NCBI GenBank assembly: GCA_937934645.1
Contig: CALGYZ010000047.1
Location: 41,758-105,757, forward strand
Length of the DNA: 64,000 bases
Origin: an uncultured Bacillaceae bacterium
GTDB taxonomy: Bacteria; Bacillota; Bacilli; Bacillales; Caldibacillaceae
Reading direction: 5' to 3'
Below the pieces are notes generated by a model that saw only the letters and a list, made by a program, of their open reading frames with translations, was not told where the DNA came from and did no database searches. This document shows, one piece after another, positions 8,818-16,566 of this stretch (the stretch's first letter is position 1; the number at the start of each line of letters is the position of its first letter). The translations under genes were made by a program, and so were the position numbers.

Positions 8818-9339
8818 TTAATAATCTTCCATCATTTCATCAATTCTCAGTTTTAACTGGTGGTACACATATAATGCGGCAATGGCATGGGGATACATGG
8901 TTCTGCCGCCTCTTTCTTTCGGAACGAGTCCGGTATCCATATGCAGATTGATAAATACATCAGCCAGATTTTCAAACGGATTTTCTGTATCCCACGGAAT
9001 GGAGGCAAGAACGGCAAAGGGGACTTGCTTGGACCGCAATTGTTTGCCCAGATTAACCACCTTTTCATCATGAACGTCCCTTAATACAAATAACACCCGG
9101 TCGGCGGTTGTTAATTGGTCAGCGGTTTCGTCCTGCCATTCATACACCCGTTCCAACGGCTCCTGTCCGTGTTTCGCTTCTAAAAATAATGCCTTCATCT
9201 CTTTTTCGCCATATATGTAAATGGCCCCTTCTCCGACAAGGGCCTGGGCAAGCAGCCGGGCGCCGTCTTCTATGTCAAGCTCTTGCTCTGCAATTTTTTG
9301 CAATCTGCCAATGAGTTGGGTCGTAAATATTTTTGACAA
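8818..9339 (-). CDS. ywjG: YwjG-like DUF2529 protein
   Basis: A 173-residue protein read on the minus strand from a TTG at 9339, preceded by AAGGAGTG. Sequence features such as GEGAIYIYGEKEMKAL and VLFVLRD resemble a sugar-isomerase (SIS)-like alpha/beta fold, which is how the DUF2529 family is usually viewed. It occupies the place of ywjG in B. subtilis, divergent from spo0F and convergent with pyrG. Biochemical function is not established. Confidence 0.8.
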   Translation of the reverse strand: MSKIFTTQLIGRLQKIAEQELDIEDGARLLAQALVGEGAIYIYGEKEMKALFLEAKHGQEPLERVYEWQDETADQLTTADRVLFVLRDVHDEKVVNLGKQLRSKQVPFAVLASIPWDTENPFENLADVFINLHMDTGLVPKERGGRTMYPHAIAALYVYHQLKLRIDEMMEDY

Positions 9340-9460
9340 GATTCTTCACTCCTTCACAAATATTGTAACAAAAAACAATAGAAGTAAAAATATAAGCAAA
9401 AAAGAAGCAAATTGTCAAATTTCTCCGGGAAAAATCAGAATCCGGCGAAGGAAAGACGGG

Positions 9461-9485
9461 AGGAATCAAAATAGCATTGTCGAAT
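9461..9485 (+). promoter_or_regulatory. Candidate sigma-H promoter with 0A box for spo0F
   Basis: AGGAATC (9461-9467), 14 bases, then CGAAT (9481-9485) fits the sigma-H pattern. TTGTCGAA (9478-9485) matches the Spo0A box exactly and overlaps the -10 region. In B. subtilis spo0F is sigma-H dependent and Spo0A controlled. Confidence 0.5.
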
Positions 9486-9554
9486 ATAAAGACTGGGCGA
9501 ATAAATTAAATCGTCCGGCATAGGATTTGATTATGGTGATTGGAGAGAAATATT

Positions 9555-9932
9555 ATGGTAAAGGGGAAAATATTAATCGTAGATGATCAATTCGGAATCC
9601 GGTTATTGTTAAATGAAGTTTTCCAAAAAGAAGGGTATGAAACGTTTCAGGCATCAAATGGAAAAGCCGCTTTGGAAATTGCCAGCAAAGAATGTCCCGA
9701 TTTAGTGTTACTCGATATTAAGATACCAGGTATGGACGGTATTGAAATACTGAAAAAATTAAAGGAAGAAGATCCGTCACTTTACGTAATAGTCATGACA
9801 GCTTACGGAGAACTTGATATAATAAATGAGGCGATGGAATCAGGCGCCCTTACTTATTTTACCAAACCATTTGATATAAACGAACTGGCGCAGACCGTAA
9901 ATAAATATTTAGACGGAAAGGTTTACAAATAA
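9555..9932 (+). CDS. spo0F: Sporulation phosphorelay response regulator Spo0F
   Basis: A 125-residue single receiver domain with no output domain. Key residues are Asp10-Asp11 (metal), Asp54 in LVLLDIKIPGMDG (phosphoacceptor), the Thr in VIVMTAYGE and the Lys in FTKPFDINE. Spo0F takes phosphate from the sporulation sensor kinases and hands it to Spo0B. The ATG at 9555 gives a length almost equal to B. subtilis Spo0F (124) and has GGAGAG 7 bases upstream; an earlier TTG at 9540 lacks a site. Likely controlled by sigma-H and Spo0A~P (see 9461-9485). An AT-rich terminator follows. Confidence 0.96.
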   Translation: MVKGKILIVDDQFGIRLLLNEVFQKEGYETFQASNGKAALEIASKECPDLVLLDIKIPGMDGIEILKKLKEEDPSLYVIVMTAYGELDIINEAMESGALTYFTKPFDINELAQTVNKYLDGKVYK

Positions 9933-9947
9933 AACCTGTTCCCTTTC

Positions 9948-9980
9948 ATACAAAATATGTTTATATTTTGTATATTTTTT
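9948..9980 (+). terminator. Terminator after spo0F
   Basis: ATACAAAATA (9948-9957) and TATTTTGTAT (9964-9973) form a 10-bp AT-rich stem with a 6-base loop and a following T run. Confidence 0.65.
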
Positions 9981-9984
9981 CACA

Positions 9985-10013
9985 TAGTCAAAGGACATTT
10001 ATTTTGATATGAT
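9985..10013 (+). promoter_or_regulatory. Candidate fbaA promoter
   Basis: TAGTCA (9985-9990), 17 bases, TATGAT (10008-10013) preceded by TGA, giving an extended -10. Confidence 0.5.
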
Positions 10014-10112
10014 ATCTTTGATAAACGTCTTGTTTGTCAATGAAGTACATAATTCTTTCATTTTGGGAATCCTTTATGAAGAATTGATTTTATTTTAAAG
10101 GAGGAAGTACAT

Positions 10113-10970
10113 ATGCCATTAGTGTCAATGACAGACATGCTAAACAAGGCAAAAGATGAAGGTTATGCAGTCGGTCAATTTAACGTGAACAACCTGGAAT
10201 ATGCCCAGGCAATCCTTCAAGCGGCTGAAGAAGCAAAATCCCCTGTTATTTTGGGTGTTTCCGAAGGTGCCGGCCGCTACATGGGCGGATTCAGCGTGGT
10301 AACAGCGATGGTTAAAGCATTGATGAAAGAGTACAATATCACCGTACCCGTTGCCATCCATCTTGACCACGGTTCAAGCTTTGAATCCTGCGCTAAAGCA
10401 ATTCAAGCCGGCTTTACATCTGTAATGATTGATGCAAGCCATAAACCGTTTGAAGAAAACGTGACTTTAACTTCAAAAGTCGTAGAATTGGCCCACATCC
10501 ACGGCGTATCCGTTGAAGCGGAACTGGGCATTGTCGGTGGACAGGAAGACGACGTTGTCGGTGAAGTTATGTATGCAGATCCGAAAGAATGTGAAGAATT
10601 AGCTAAACGCACAGATATTGACTGTCTCGCTCCTGCCCTTGGTTCTGTGCACGGACCGTATAAAGGGGAACCGAAACTCGGATTTAAGGAAATGGAAGAA
10701 ATCGGAAGGATCACCGGTTTACCGCTTGTACTCCACGGCGGAACAGGAATCCCGACGAAAGACATTCAAAAAGCAATTTCTCTTGGTACAGCAAAAATTA
10801 ATGTGAACACCGAAAACCAAATTGCATCAACGAAGAAAGTACGCGAAATATTAGGCGAAAATCCGGACTTATACGATCCGCGTAAGTATTTAGGTCCGGC
10901 AAGAGATGCGATTAAAGAAACTGTATTAGAAAAAATGAAAGAATTCGGATCGGTTGGAAAAGCTGAATAA
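10113..10970 (+). CDS. fbaA: Class II fructose-bisphosphate aldolase
   Basis: A 285-residue protein with class II (zinc) aldolase motifs: VAIHLDHGSSFE with zinc-ligand His and catalytic Asp, VMIDASHKPFEENV, ALGSVHGPY and LVLHGGTGIP. It reversibly cleaves fructose-1,6-bisphosphate to DHAP and glyceraldehyde-3-phosphate in glycolysis and gluconeogenesis. ATG 10113 has a strong AAAGGAGGAAG site. It follows spo0F as in B. subtilis, but the transaldolase gene that lies next in B. subtilis is absent here; murA follows after about 400 bases. Confidence 0.98.
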   Translation: MPLVSMTDMLNKAKDEGYAVGQFNVNNLEYAQAILQAAEEAKSPVILGVSEGAGRYMGGFSVVTAMVKALMKEYNITVPVAIHLDHGSSFESCAKAIQAGFTSVMIDASHKPFEENVTLTSKVVELAHIHGVSVEAELGIVGGQEDDVVGEVMYADPKECEELAKRTDIDCLAPALGSVHGPYKGEPKLGFKEMEEIGRITGLPLVLHGGTGIPTKDIQKAISLGTAKINVNTENQIASTKKVREILGENPDLYDPRKYLGPARDAIKETVLEKMKEFGSVGKAE

Positions 10971-10979
10971 TTGATAAAA

Positions 10980-11035
10980 GACGGGGTGTCCGGGACGGTA
11001 AAATGATTACAGTCAAAAGGACCGCCCCTCTTTTA
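10980..11035 (+). terminator. Imperfect terminator after fbaA
   Basis: GGGGTGTCC near 10983 can pair with GGACCGCCCC near 11019 with one bulge and a mismatch, followed by TCTTTTATT. Confidence 0.55.
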
Positions 11036-11374
11036 TTCAATATATTTTTTGAATATTTCATATACTAACAGTGGCTGAAGTTTACGGTTTTCGTTGTTTT
11101 GTGAAGATATATACGAAATTGACTCGCTTCATTGTATTCATCCCTCTCTTTTCTATCCTTGTTTCACGTCATAAAATCGCAAAACTCGTGCTTGAACTGG
11201 TTTCACCGGCATGTTATAACGGATTATGGTATGATATTCCTAATATTGATTCCTTTTTTTCTGTGTCTGAATTACACACACTTTGGGTTAAACTAAAAAT
11301 ACCCGTTCATATAAATGAACGTTTGAAAAACCGGCCTTTTTGAAGTGAAAGCAAGTCTTGGAAGGGAGATATTC
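11036..11374. other. Intergenic region fbaA-murAB
   Basis: About 340 bases after the fbaA terminator. It contains a candidate extended -10 (TGGTATGAT at 11225-11233) that could drive murA. A 90-codon ORF across it has no ribosome site or recognisable content and is not called. No trace of a transaldolase gene. Confidence 0.5.
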
Positions 11375-12661
11375 ATGGAAAAAATTTTAATTGCAGGTGA
11401 CAGACCATTATCCGGAACCGTTAAAATAAGCGGAGCCAAAAACAGTGCAGTAGCCTTGATCCCCGCCAGTATTCTTGCAGAATCCCCGGTAACCATTGAA
11501 GGATTGCCTGAAATTTCCGATGTTGATATATTAAAAAGCCTGATTGAAGAAATCGGCGGTGTCGTCCATCTTGAAAAAAATACGATGACCATTGACCCGA
11601 GACCCATGACGTCCATGCCGTTACCGAACGGCAATGTGAAAAAGCTGCGCGCTTCATATTATTTAATGGGAGCGATGTTGGGCCGTTTTAAAAAAGCCGT
11701 GATTGGTTTACCCGGAGGCTGTCATCTCGGTCCGCGTCCCATCGACCAACATATAAAAGGTTTTGAAGCCCTCGGCGCAACGGTTACGAATGAACAGGGT
11801 GCCGTATACTTACGGGCTGAAGAACTGCGGGGATCGCGTATATATTTGGACGTGGTCAGTGTCGGGGCAACAATCAATATCATGCTTGCAGCCGTACGTG
11901 CCAAAGGGAAGACTATTATTGAGAATGCTGCAAAAGAACCTGAAATTATTGATGTTGCCACACTATTGAACAGCATGGGTGCAAAAATAAAAGGCGCGGG
12001 AACAGACATTATCCGTATTGAAGGAGTGGAACGTTTACACGGTTGCCGTCATACAATTATTCCGGACCGGATTGAGGCGGGTACATATATGATTTTGGCC
12101 GCCGCAACGGGCAACGGAGTCATCGTTGATAACGTAATCCCCAATCATTTGGAATCGTTAACGGCAAAGCTAAGGGAAATGGGTGTTGCGGTGGAAACGA
12201 GCGATGATCAAATTTTCATTCCCAAAGTAGACCGTCTTTCTGCGGTCGATGTGAAAACATTGGTCTATCCCGGATTTCCCACCGATCTGCAACAGCCCCT
12301 TACTGCATTATTAACAAAAGCCGAGGGTACAAGTGTTGTCACGGATACCATTTACAGCTCCCGTTTTAAGCACGTTGATGAACTGAGGCGCATGAATGCC
12401 GATATTAAAGTTGAAGGCCGGTCAGCCATTATTTCCGGACCGGTGCAACTTGAAGGGGCAAAAGTCAGAGCAAGTGACCTCCGTGCAGGTGCAGCACTCT
12501 TGATAGCCGGTGCAATGGCTGACGGCATCACGGAAATTACCGGTGTTGAACATATTGACCGTGGTTACAGCCATGTTGTTGAAAAAATGCGGAATTTAGG
12601 TGCAGAGATTTGGCGGGAAAGCATGACGGAGGAAGAAATCGAACAAGTGAAAAATTCGTGA
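11375..12661 (+). CDS. murAB: UDP-GlcNAc 1-carboxyvinyltransferase (second MurA)
   Basis: A 428-residue EPSP-synthase-fold enzyme with the MurA active-site Cys at residue 116 in LPGGCHLGPRPIDQH. It transfers enolpyruvate from PEP to UDP-GlcNAc, the first committed step of peptidoglycan synthesis, and is the fosfomycin target. ATG 11375 is preferred over an upstream GTG because GGAAGGGAG is correctly spaced. Its place next to fbaA and glpX matches the B. subtilis MurAB (MurZ) paralogue, which is not essential; the essential type MurAA is also present at 41475. Confidence 0.95.
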   Translation: MEKILIAGDRPLSGTVKISGAKNSAVALIPASILAESPVTIEGLPEISDVDILKSLIEEIGGVVHLEKNTMTIDPRPMTSMPLPNGNVKKLRASYYLMGAMLGRFKKAVIGLPGGCHLGPRPIDQHIKGFEALGATVTNEQGAVYLRAEELRGSRIYLDVVSVGATINIMLAAVRAKGKTIIENAAKEPEIIDVATLLNSMGAKIKGAGTDIIRIEGVERLHGCRHTIIPDRIEAGTYMILAAATGNGVIVDNVIPNHLESLTAKLREMGVAVETSDDQIFIPKVDRLSAVDVKTLVYPGFPTDLQQPLTALLTKAEGTSVVTDTIYSSRFKHVDELRRMNADIKVEGRSAIISGPVQLEGAKVRASDLRAGAALLIAGAMADGITEITGVEHIDRGYSHVVEKMRNLGAEIWRESMTEEEIEQVKNS

Positions 12662-12719
12662 ATTTTCCTGCACGATTTTTGGTAATATGCGGCTGTATCT
12701 CTTTATGAATGCCTGAATA

Positions 12720-12753
12720 TGATATAATAAATCCAAAATTGGTTATACCAATT
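12720..12753 (+). promoter_or_regulatory. glpX extended -10 promoter with operator-like palindrome
   Basis: TGATATAAT (12720-12728) is an extended -10 with no clear -35. AATTGGTTATACCAATT (12737-12753) is a 7-bp inverted repeat with a TAT centre lying at the expected start site. A repressor bound there would block initiation. Confidence 0.5.
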
Positions 12754-12784
12754 AATTTCCAAACGTGCTTTAGGGGGATTTAAT

Positions 12785-13747
12785 ATGGAAAGAAGTTTAT
12801 CTATGGAGTTAGTACGTGTGACGGAGGCCGCAGCCCTTGCATCTTCCCGCTGGATGGGAAAAGGGTTGAAAAATGAGGCGGATGATGCGGCGACGACAGC
12901 AATGAGGAACGTGCTGAACACTGTTCCGATGCAAGGAAAAGTGGTCATCGGTGAAGGTGAAATGGATGAAGCCCCGATGCTGTATATTGGCGAAGAATTA
13001 GGCACCGGCGAAGGACCGAGCGTCGATATCGCCGTTGATCCGATTGAAGGCACCAATCTTGTGGCGACGGGCGGCTGGAATGCCATTGCAGTATTAGCCA
13101 TCGCAGACCGCGGAAATCTTCTTCATGCGCCTGATATGTATATGGATAAAATCGCCGTCGGGCCGGAAGCGGTCGGCCAGGTAGATATCAATGCACCGAT
13201 TAAAGATAATCTCATGGCGGTTGCCAAAGCTAAAAACAAAGACATAGAAGATGTGGTGGCTATAATTCTTGACCGTCCCCGTCATGAAAAGATGATTCAT
13301 GAAATAAGGGAAGCAGGGGCGAGAATCAAATTAATTAATGAAGGCGACGTTGCCGCGGCAATTAATACGGCTTTCGACCATACCGGTGTTGATATATTAT
13401 TCGGTATAGGCGGTGCCCCGGAAGGAGTTATTGCTGCAGTTGCGTTAAAGTGTCTGGGCGGTGAAATCCAGGGCAAGCTTGTCCCCCAATCACAGGAAGA
13501 AATTGAAAGATGTGAAAAGATGGGCGTTGATTACAGCAAGACATTCCGAATGGAAGATCTCGTCACAGGCGATGATGCTATTTTTGCCGCAACCGGCATT
13601 ACAGATGGTGAATTACTGCGCGGCGTTCAATTAAAAGGCTCCTATGGGTTAACCCACTCCGTTGTGATGCGGGCAAAATCCGGAACTGTACGTTTTATTG
13701 AAGGAAGACACAGCTTCAAAAAGAAACCAAACTTATATATTAAATAA
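12785..13747 (+). CDS. glpX: Fructose-1,6-bisphosphatase, class II (GlpX)
   Basis: A 320-residue protein with GlpX family motifs: GEGEMDEAPM, the metal/substrate motif DPIEGTNLVA near residue 83, and GGAPEGVIAA. It hydrolyses fructose-1,6-bisphosphate to fructose-6-phosphate for gluconeogenesis. ATG 12785 follows AGGGGGATT. Its place between murAB and rho is that of B. subtilis ywjI. The palindrome at its start site suggests local repression, which would fit carbon-source control, but the regulator is unknown. Confidence 0.96.
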   Translation: MERSLSMELVRVTEAAALASSRWMGKGLKNEADDAATTAMRNVLNTVPMQGKVVIGEGEMDEAPMLYIGEELGTGEGPSVDIAVDPIEGTNLVATGGWNAIAVLAIADRGNLLHAPDMYMDKIAVGPEAVGQVDINAPIKDNLMAVAKAKNKDIEDVVAIILDRPRHEKMIHEIREAGARIKLINEGDVAAAINTAFDHTGVDILFGIGGAPEGVIAAVALKCLGGEIQGKLVPQSQEEIERCEKMGVDYSKTFRMEDLVTGDDAIFAATGITDGELLRGVQLKGSYGLTHSVVMRAKSGTVRFIEGRHSFKKKPNLYIK

Positions 13748-13767
13748 TTTTTAAAACTTGTCGGTAC

Positions 13768-13820
13768 ATAAGGCTCTGTTAATACAGGTGGTTCCACTTA
13801 TATAGCAGAGCCTTATTGTA
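13768..13820 (+). terminator. Large inverted repeat, probable terminator after glpX
   Basis: ATAAGGCTCTG (13768-13778) and CAGAGCCTTAT (13806-13816) are perfect 11-bp arms. A small GGTGG/CCACT hairpin sits in the loop. The U run after the stem is weak (TGTAG), so activity is uncertain. Confidence 0.6.
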
Positions 13821-14085
13821 GTAACAATAGAAGGAATAGTGGAAAAATTTCTCCAAAATAGATTTTGCTGTTTTTCCGATGCATATAAATATGATAATAT
13901 ATATGGGAATGTGAGTACATGGATGAAAAACGGGAAGATTCCAACCGAACGTGATCTATTAAAAAGCTGCCCCAACAGCTTTCCTTTTGAGACACTTCTT
14001 GCTCCCCTTCGTGAACAACCCATTTCTATATAATTTTGTGGATCCAATTAAATATGAAAAAGTGTGGTGTGTAATTTTGGAAGAC
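13821..14085 (+). promoter_or_regulatory. rho leader region with terminator-like hairpin
   Basis: AAAGCTG (13963-13969) and CAGCTTT (13976-13982) form a perfect 7-bp stem with a 6-base loop, followed by CCTTTTGA. After it the sequence is rich in C and T and poor in structure (CTCCCCTTCG, CCCATTTCT). B. subtilis rho is known to be autoregulated through its leader; the hairpin or the C-rich stretch could serve that here. Confidence 0.4.
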
Positions 14086-15369
14086 ATGGACGTAAATATT
14101 GCGCAACTGGAAACGATGAAGCTGAAAGAATTGTATGAACTTGCCAGATATTATCAAGTATCTTACTACAGCAAATTGACGAAAAAAGAGCTTATTTTTT
14201 CAATTCTGAAAGCCCGTGCCGAGCGGGAAGGATATTTCTTTATGGAAGGGGTACTGGATATTATACAATCGGAGGGGTTCGGATTTTTACGGCCGATTAA
14301 CTATACGCCGAGCTCTGAGGATATTTATATTTCCGCTTCGCAAATCCGGCGTTTTGATTTGCGGAATGGCGATAAAGTGTCAGGAAAAGTACGGCCGCCG
14401 AAGGAAAATGAACGGTATTTCGGCCTGCTTCACGTCGAAGCGGTCAACGGTGAAGATCCGGAAGTCGCCAAGGAACGGGTTCATTTCCCGGCTTTAACCC
14501 CTTTGTATCCGGACAGGCAAATCAGACTGGAAACGGAACCTCATATTCTTTCGACAAGAATCATGGATTTGATCACACCTGTCGGTTTCGGCCAGCGTGG
14601 ATTGATCGTCGCGCCGCCAAAAGCCGGAAAAACGGTTCTTTTAAAACAAATTGCCAACAGTATTACAAAAAATCATCCGGATGCCGAATTGATTGTATTG
14701 TTAATCGATGAACGCCCCGAGGAAGTGACCGATATCGAACGGTCGGTTGATGCTGAAGTGGTCAGTTCCACATTTGATGAAGTACCGGAAAACCATATTA
14801 AAGTGGCGGAACTGGTGCTGGACCGGGCCATGCGCCTGGTCGAGCATAAACGGGATGTTATCATTTTATTGGATAGTATAACGAGGCTTGCAAGGGCATA
14901 CAATCTTGTTATTCCACCAAGCGGAAGAACGTTATCCGGCGGAATCGATCCGGCAGCATTCCACAGGCCGAAAAGATTTTTCGGAGCGGCGAGAAATATT
15001 GAAGAGGGCGGAAGTTTGACAATCCTTGCAACAGCGCTCATCGACACAGGTTCCCGTATGGACGATGTGATTTACGAGGAATTTAAAGGCACGGGCAATA
15101 TGGAATTGCACCTCGACCGTTCATTGGCGGAAAGAAGAATTTTCCCTGCCATTGATATCCGGAGGTCGGGAACGAGAAAAGAAGAATTGCTGCTGCCGAA
15201 AGAACATCTGGAAGTGTTATGGGCTTTGCGCAAATCTTTATCAGACTCACCGGATTTTGCTGAAAAACTATTGCGGAAATTACAACAGACAAAAACAAAT
15301 GATGAATTTATTCAAACCCTTTTCGAAGAGTTGCGCAACAGCGGAATGTATAAACGCACCCTGGCGTAA
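14086..15369 (+). CDS. rho: Transcription termination factor Rho
   Basis: The ATG at 14086 gives 427 residues, equal to B. subtilis Rho, although a TTG three codons upstream cannot be excluded and no strong SD is visible for either. The N-terminal helix bundle (MKLKELYELARYYQ) and RNA-binding cold-shock-like fold (EGFGFLRPINY) precede the ATPase core with Walker A APPKAGKT and VIILLDSITRLARAYN. Rho is a hexameric RNA translocase that ends transcription of untranslated RNA and, in Bacillus, limits antisense transcription. It lies between glpX and rpmE as in B. subtilis. Confidence 0.97.
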   Translation: MDVNIAQLETMKLKELYELARYYQVSYYSKLTKKELIFSILKARAEREGYFFMEGVLDIIQSEGFGFLRPINYTPSSEDIYISASQIRRFDLRNGDKVSGKVRPPKENERYFGLLHVEAVNGEDPEVAKERVHFPALTPLYPDRQIRLETEPHILSTRIMDLITPVGFGQRGLIVAPPKAGKTVLLKQIANSITKNHPDAELIVLLIDERPEEVTDIERSVDAEVVSSTFDEVPENHIKVAELVLDRAMRLVEHKRDVIILLDSITRLARAYNLVIPPSGRTLSGGIDPAAFHRPKRFFGAARNIEEGGSLTILATALIDTGSRMDDVIYEEFKGTGNMELHLDRSLAERRIFPAIDIRRSGTRKEELLLPKEHLEVLWALRKSLSDSPDFAEKLLRKLQQTKTNDEFIQTLFEELRNSGMYKRTLA

Positions 15370-15396
15370 TTGATAAATATTTACAATAAATGAATA

Positions 15397-15425
15397 TTGC
15401 TTTTCACAAACCCGCTTGCTATAAT
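15397..15425 (+). promoter_or_regulatory. rpmE promoter
   Basis: TTGCTT (15397-15402), 17 bases, TATAAT (15420-15425). Good sigma-A fit, about 77 bases before the rpmE start. Confidence 0.75.
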
Positions 15426-15502
15426 ATTACTAGTGTTTTTTCGACGATTATTGAAGAATTAACTCTGTTTCTTTATGATTCAGGGCAAAAGGAGTGAAAA
15501 GG

Positions 15503-15703
15503 ATGAAACCAGGAATCCATCCGGAATATAAGCGCGTGAAAGTTAAATGTGCTTGCGGTAACGAATTTGAAAGTGGATCAGTAAAAGATGAGATTCGTGT
15601 AGAAATTTGCTCAGAATGTCATCCTTTCTATACTGGTCGTCAAAAATTTGCTAGAGCAGCCGGACGCGTGGAACGCTTTAACAAGAAATACGGTCTTAAA
15701 TAA
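15503..15703 (+). CDS. rpmE: 50S ribosomal protein L31, zinc form
   Basis: A 66-residue protein, the usual L31 length. ATG 15503 follows AAAGGAG; a GTG three codons upstream overlaps that site. The zinc-binding Cys set is visible in KCACGNEF and EICSECHPF, which marks the zinc-containing (RpmE) form rather than the zinc-free paralogue (YtiA type) made under zinc starvation. It is part of the large subunit central protuberance. Confidence 0.98.
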   Translation: MKPGIHPEYKRVKVKCACGNEFESGSVKDEIRVEICSECHPFYTGRQKFARAAGRVERFNKKYGLK

Positions 15704-15742
15704 GCGGCTGTTTGTTTACTATATACCGGACAACGAACGGCG

Positions 15743-15783
15743 AAAAACAGGCAAGAGTGTTTCATGACTTGCCTGTTTTTTTG
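15743..15783 (+). terminator. Terminator after rpmE
   Basis: CAGGCAAG (15748-15755) and CTTGCCTG (15768-15775) form an 8-bp stem followed by seven T, with A residues on the 5' side. Confidence 0.9.
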
Positions 15784-15939
15784 TGGCAAGTTTTGTTTTT
15801 AATAGCGGTAAATTGTTGCCGGATACGGGATTAAAATATATGTAGATCCTGCAAAGAATGGATACACTTAACTTAAAGATGATGTGTCGGAAAAATTATT
15901 GCAAAAATTTCAGTTTTTTCGCCGGAAGGAAGAGAAAAA

Positions 15940-16566
15940 ATGTATGTTATGAAACAACCGGGATGGATTGAAGTCATTTGCGGCAGCATGTTTTCAGGCA
16001 AATCGGAAGAATTAATCCGGAGAGTCCGCCGCTGTCATTTCGCCAGACAAAAAACGTCGGTTTTCAAACCCGTGATTGATGACCGGTACAGCAAAATAAA
16101 GGTCGTTTCCCATAACGGCAACTCTTTAAATGCCCAGCCGATTAAAAAGGCGGGGGATATCTACCATTATATTTCAAAAGACACCGATGTTATTGCCATT
16201 GACGAAGTCCAATTTTTTGAAGGGGAAATCATTGAAGTTGTCCAGGATCTAGCTGACCGCGGATACCGGGTAATTGCGGCGGGCCTTGACCAGGACTTCC
16301 GGGGGGAACCTTTTGGACCGATGCCGCATTTATTATCTATTGCCGAACAAGTTACAAAATTACATGCCGTATGTACGGTTTGCGGTGCTCCGGCCAGCCG
16401 GACCCAGCGACTGATTGACGGAAAACCGGCTTCTTACCACGATCCGGTCATTATGATCGGTGCAAAAGAAAGCTATGAGCCGAGATGCCGCCATCATCAC
16501 GAAGTACCGGATCATCCGGAAAAAACCCAATCTTATGAATCGGAGTTCAACAAAGAGGTGAAATAG
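15940..16566 (+). CDS. tdk: Thymidine kinase
   Basis: A 208-residue type II thymidine kinase. It has the P-loop GSMFSGKSEELIRR, the DEVQFF motif, the lasso region, and a structural zinc site built from CTVCGAPASRTQR and CRHHH. It phosphorylates thymidine to dTMP for salvage. ATG 15940 follows GGAAGGAAGAG; an ATG three codons later is an alternative. The gene abuts prfA directly (stop 16566, next start 16567), so the two are co-transcribed. Confidence 0.97.
   Translation: MYVMKQPGWIEVICGSMFSGKSEELIRRVRRCHFARQKTSVFKPVIDDRYSKIKVVSHNGNSLNAQPIKKAGDIYHYISKDTDVIAIDEVQFFEGEIIEVVQDLADRGYRVIAAGLDQDFRGEPFGPMPHLLSIAEQVTKLHAVCTVCGAPASRTQRLIDGKPASYHDPVIMIGAKESYEPRCRHHHEVPDHPEKTQSYESEFNKEVK

Noticed and set aside
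11071..11343. 90-codon ORF between fbaA and murAB
   Set aside because: No ribosome site, unlikely composition (many Phe, Ile, Cys) and it overlaps the likely murAB promoter.
13771..13816. T-box or other amino-acid riboswitch because of AGGTGGTTCCAC
   Set aside because: No Stem I, no specifier region, no proper T-box sequence and the next gene is rho; the region is better read as a glpX terminator with a nested hairpin.
13839..14033. 64-codon ORF in the rho leader
   Set aside because: No ribosome site; overlaps the hairpin and shows no protein-like pattern. Competing antisense ORFs are equally long.
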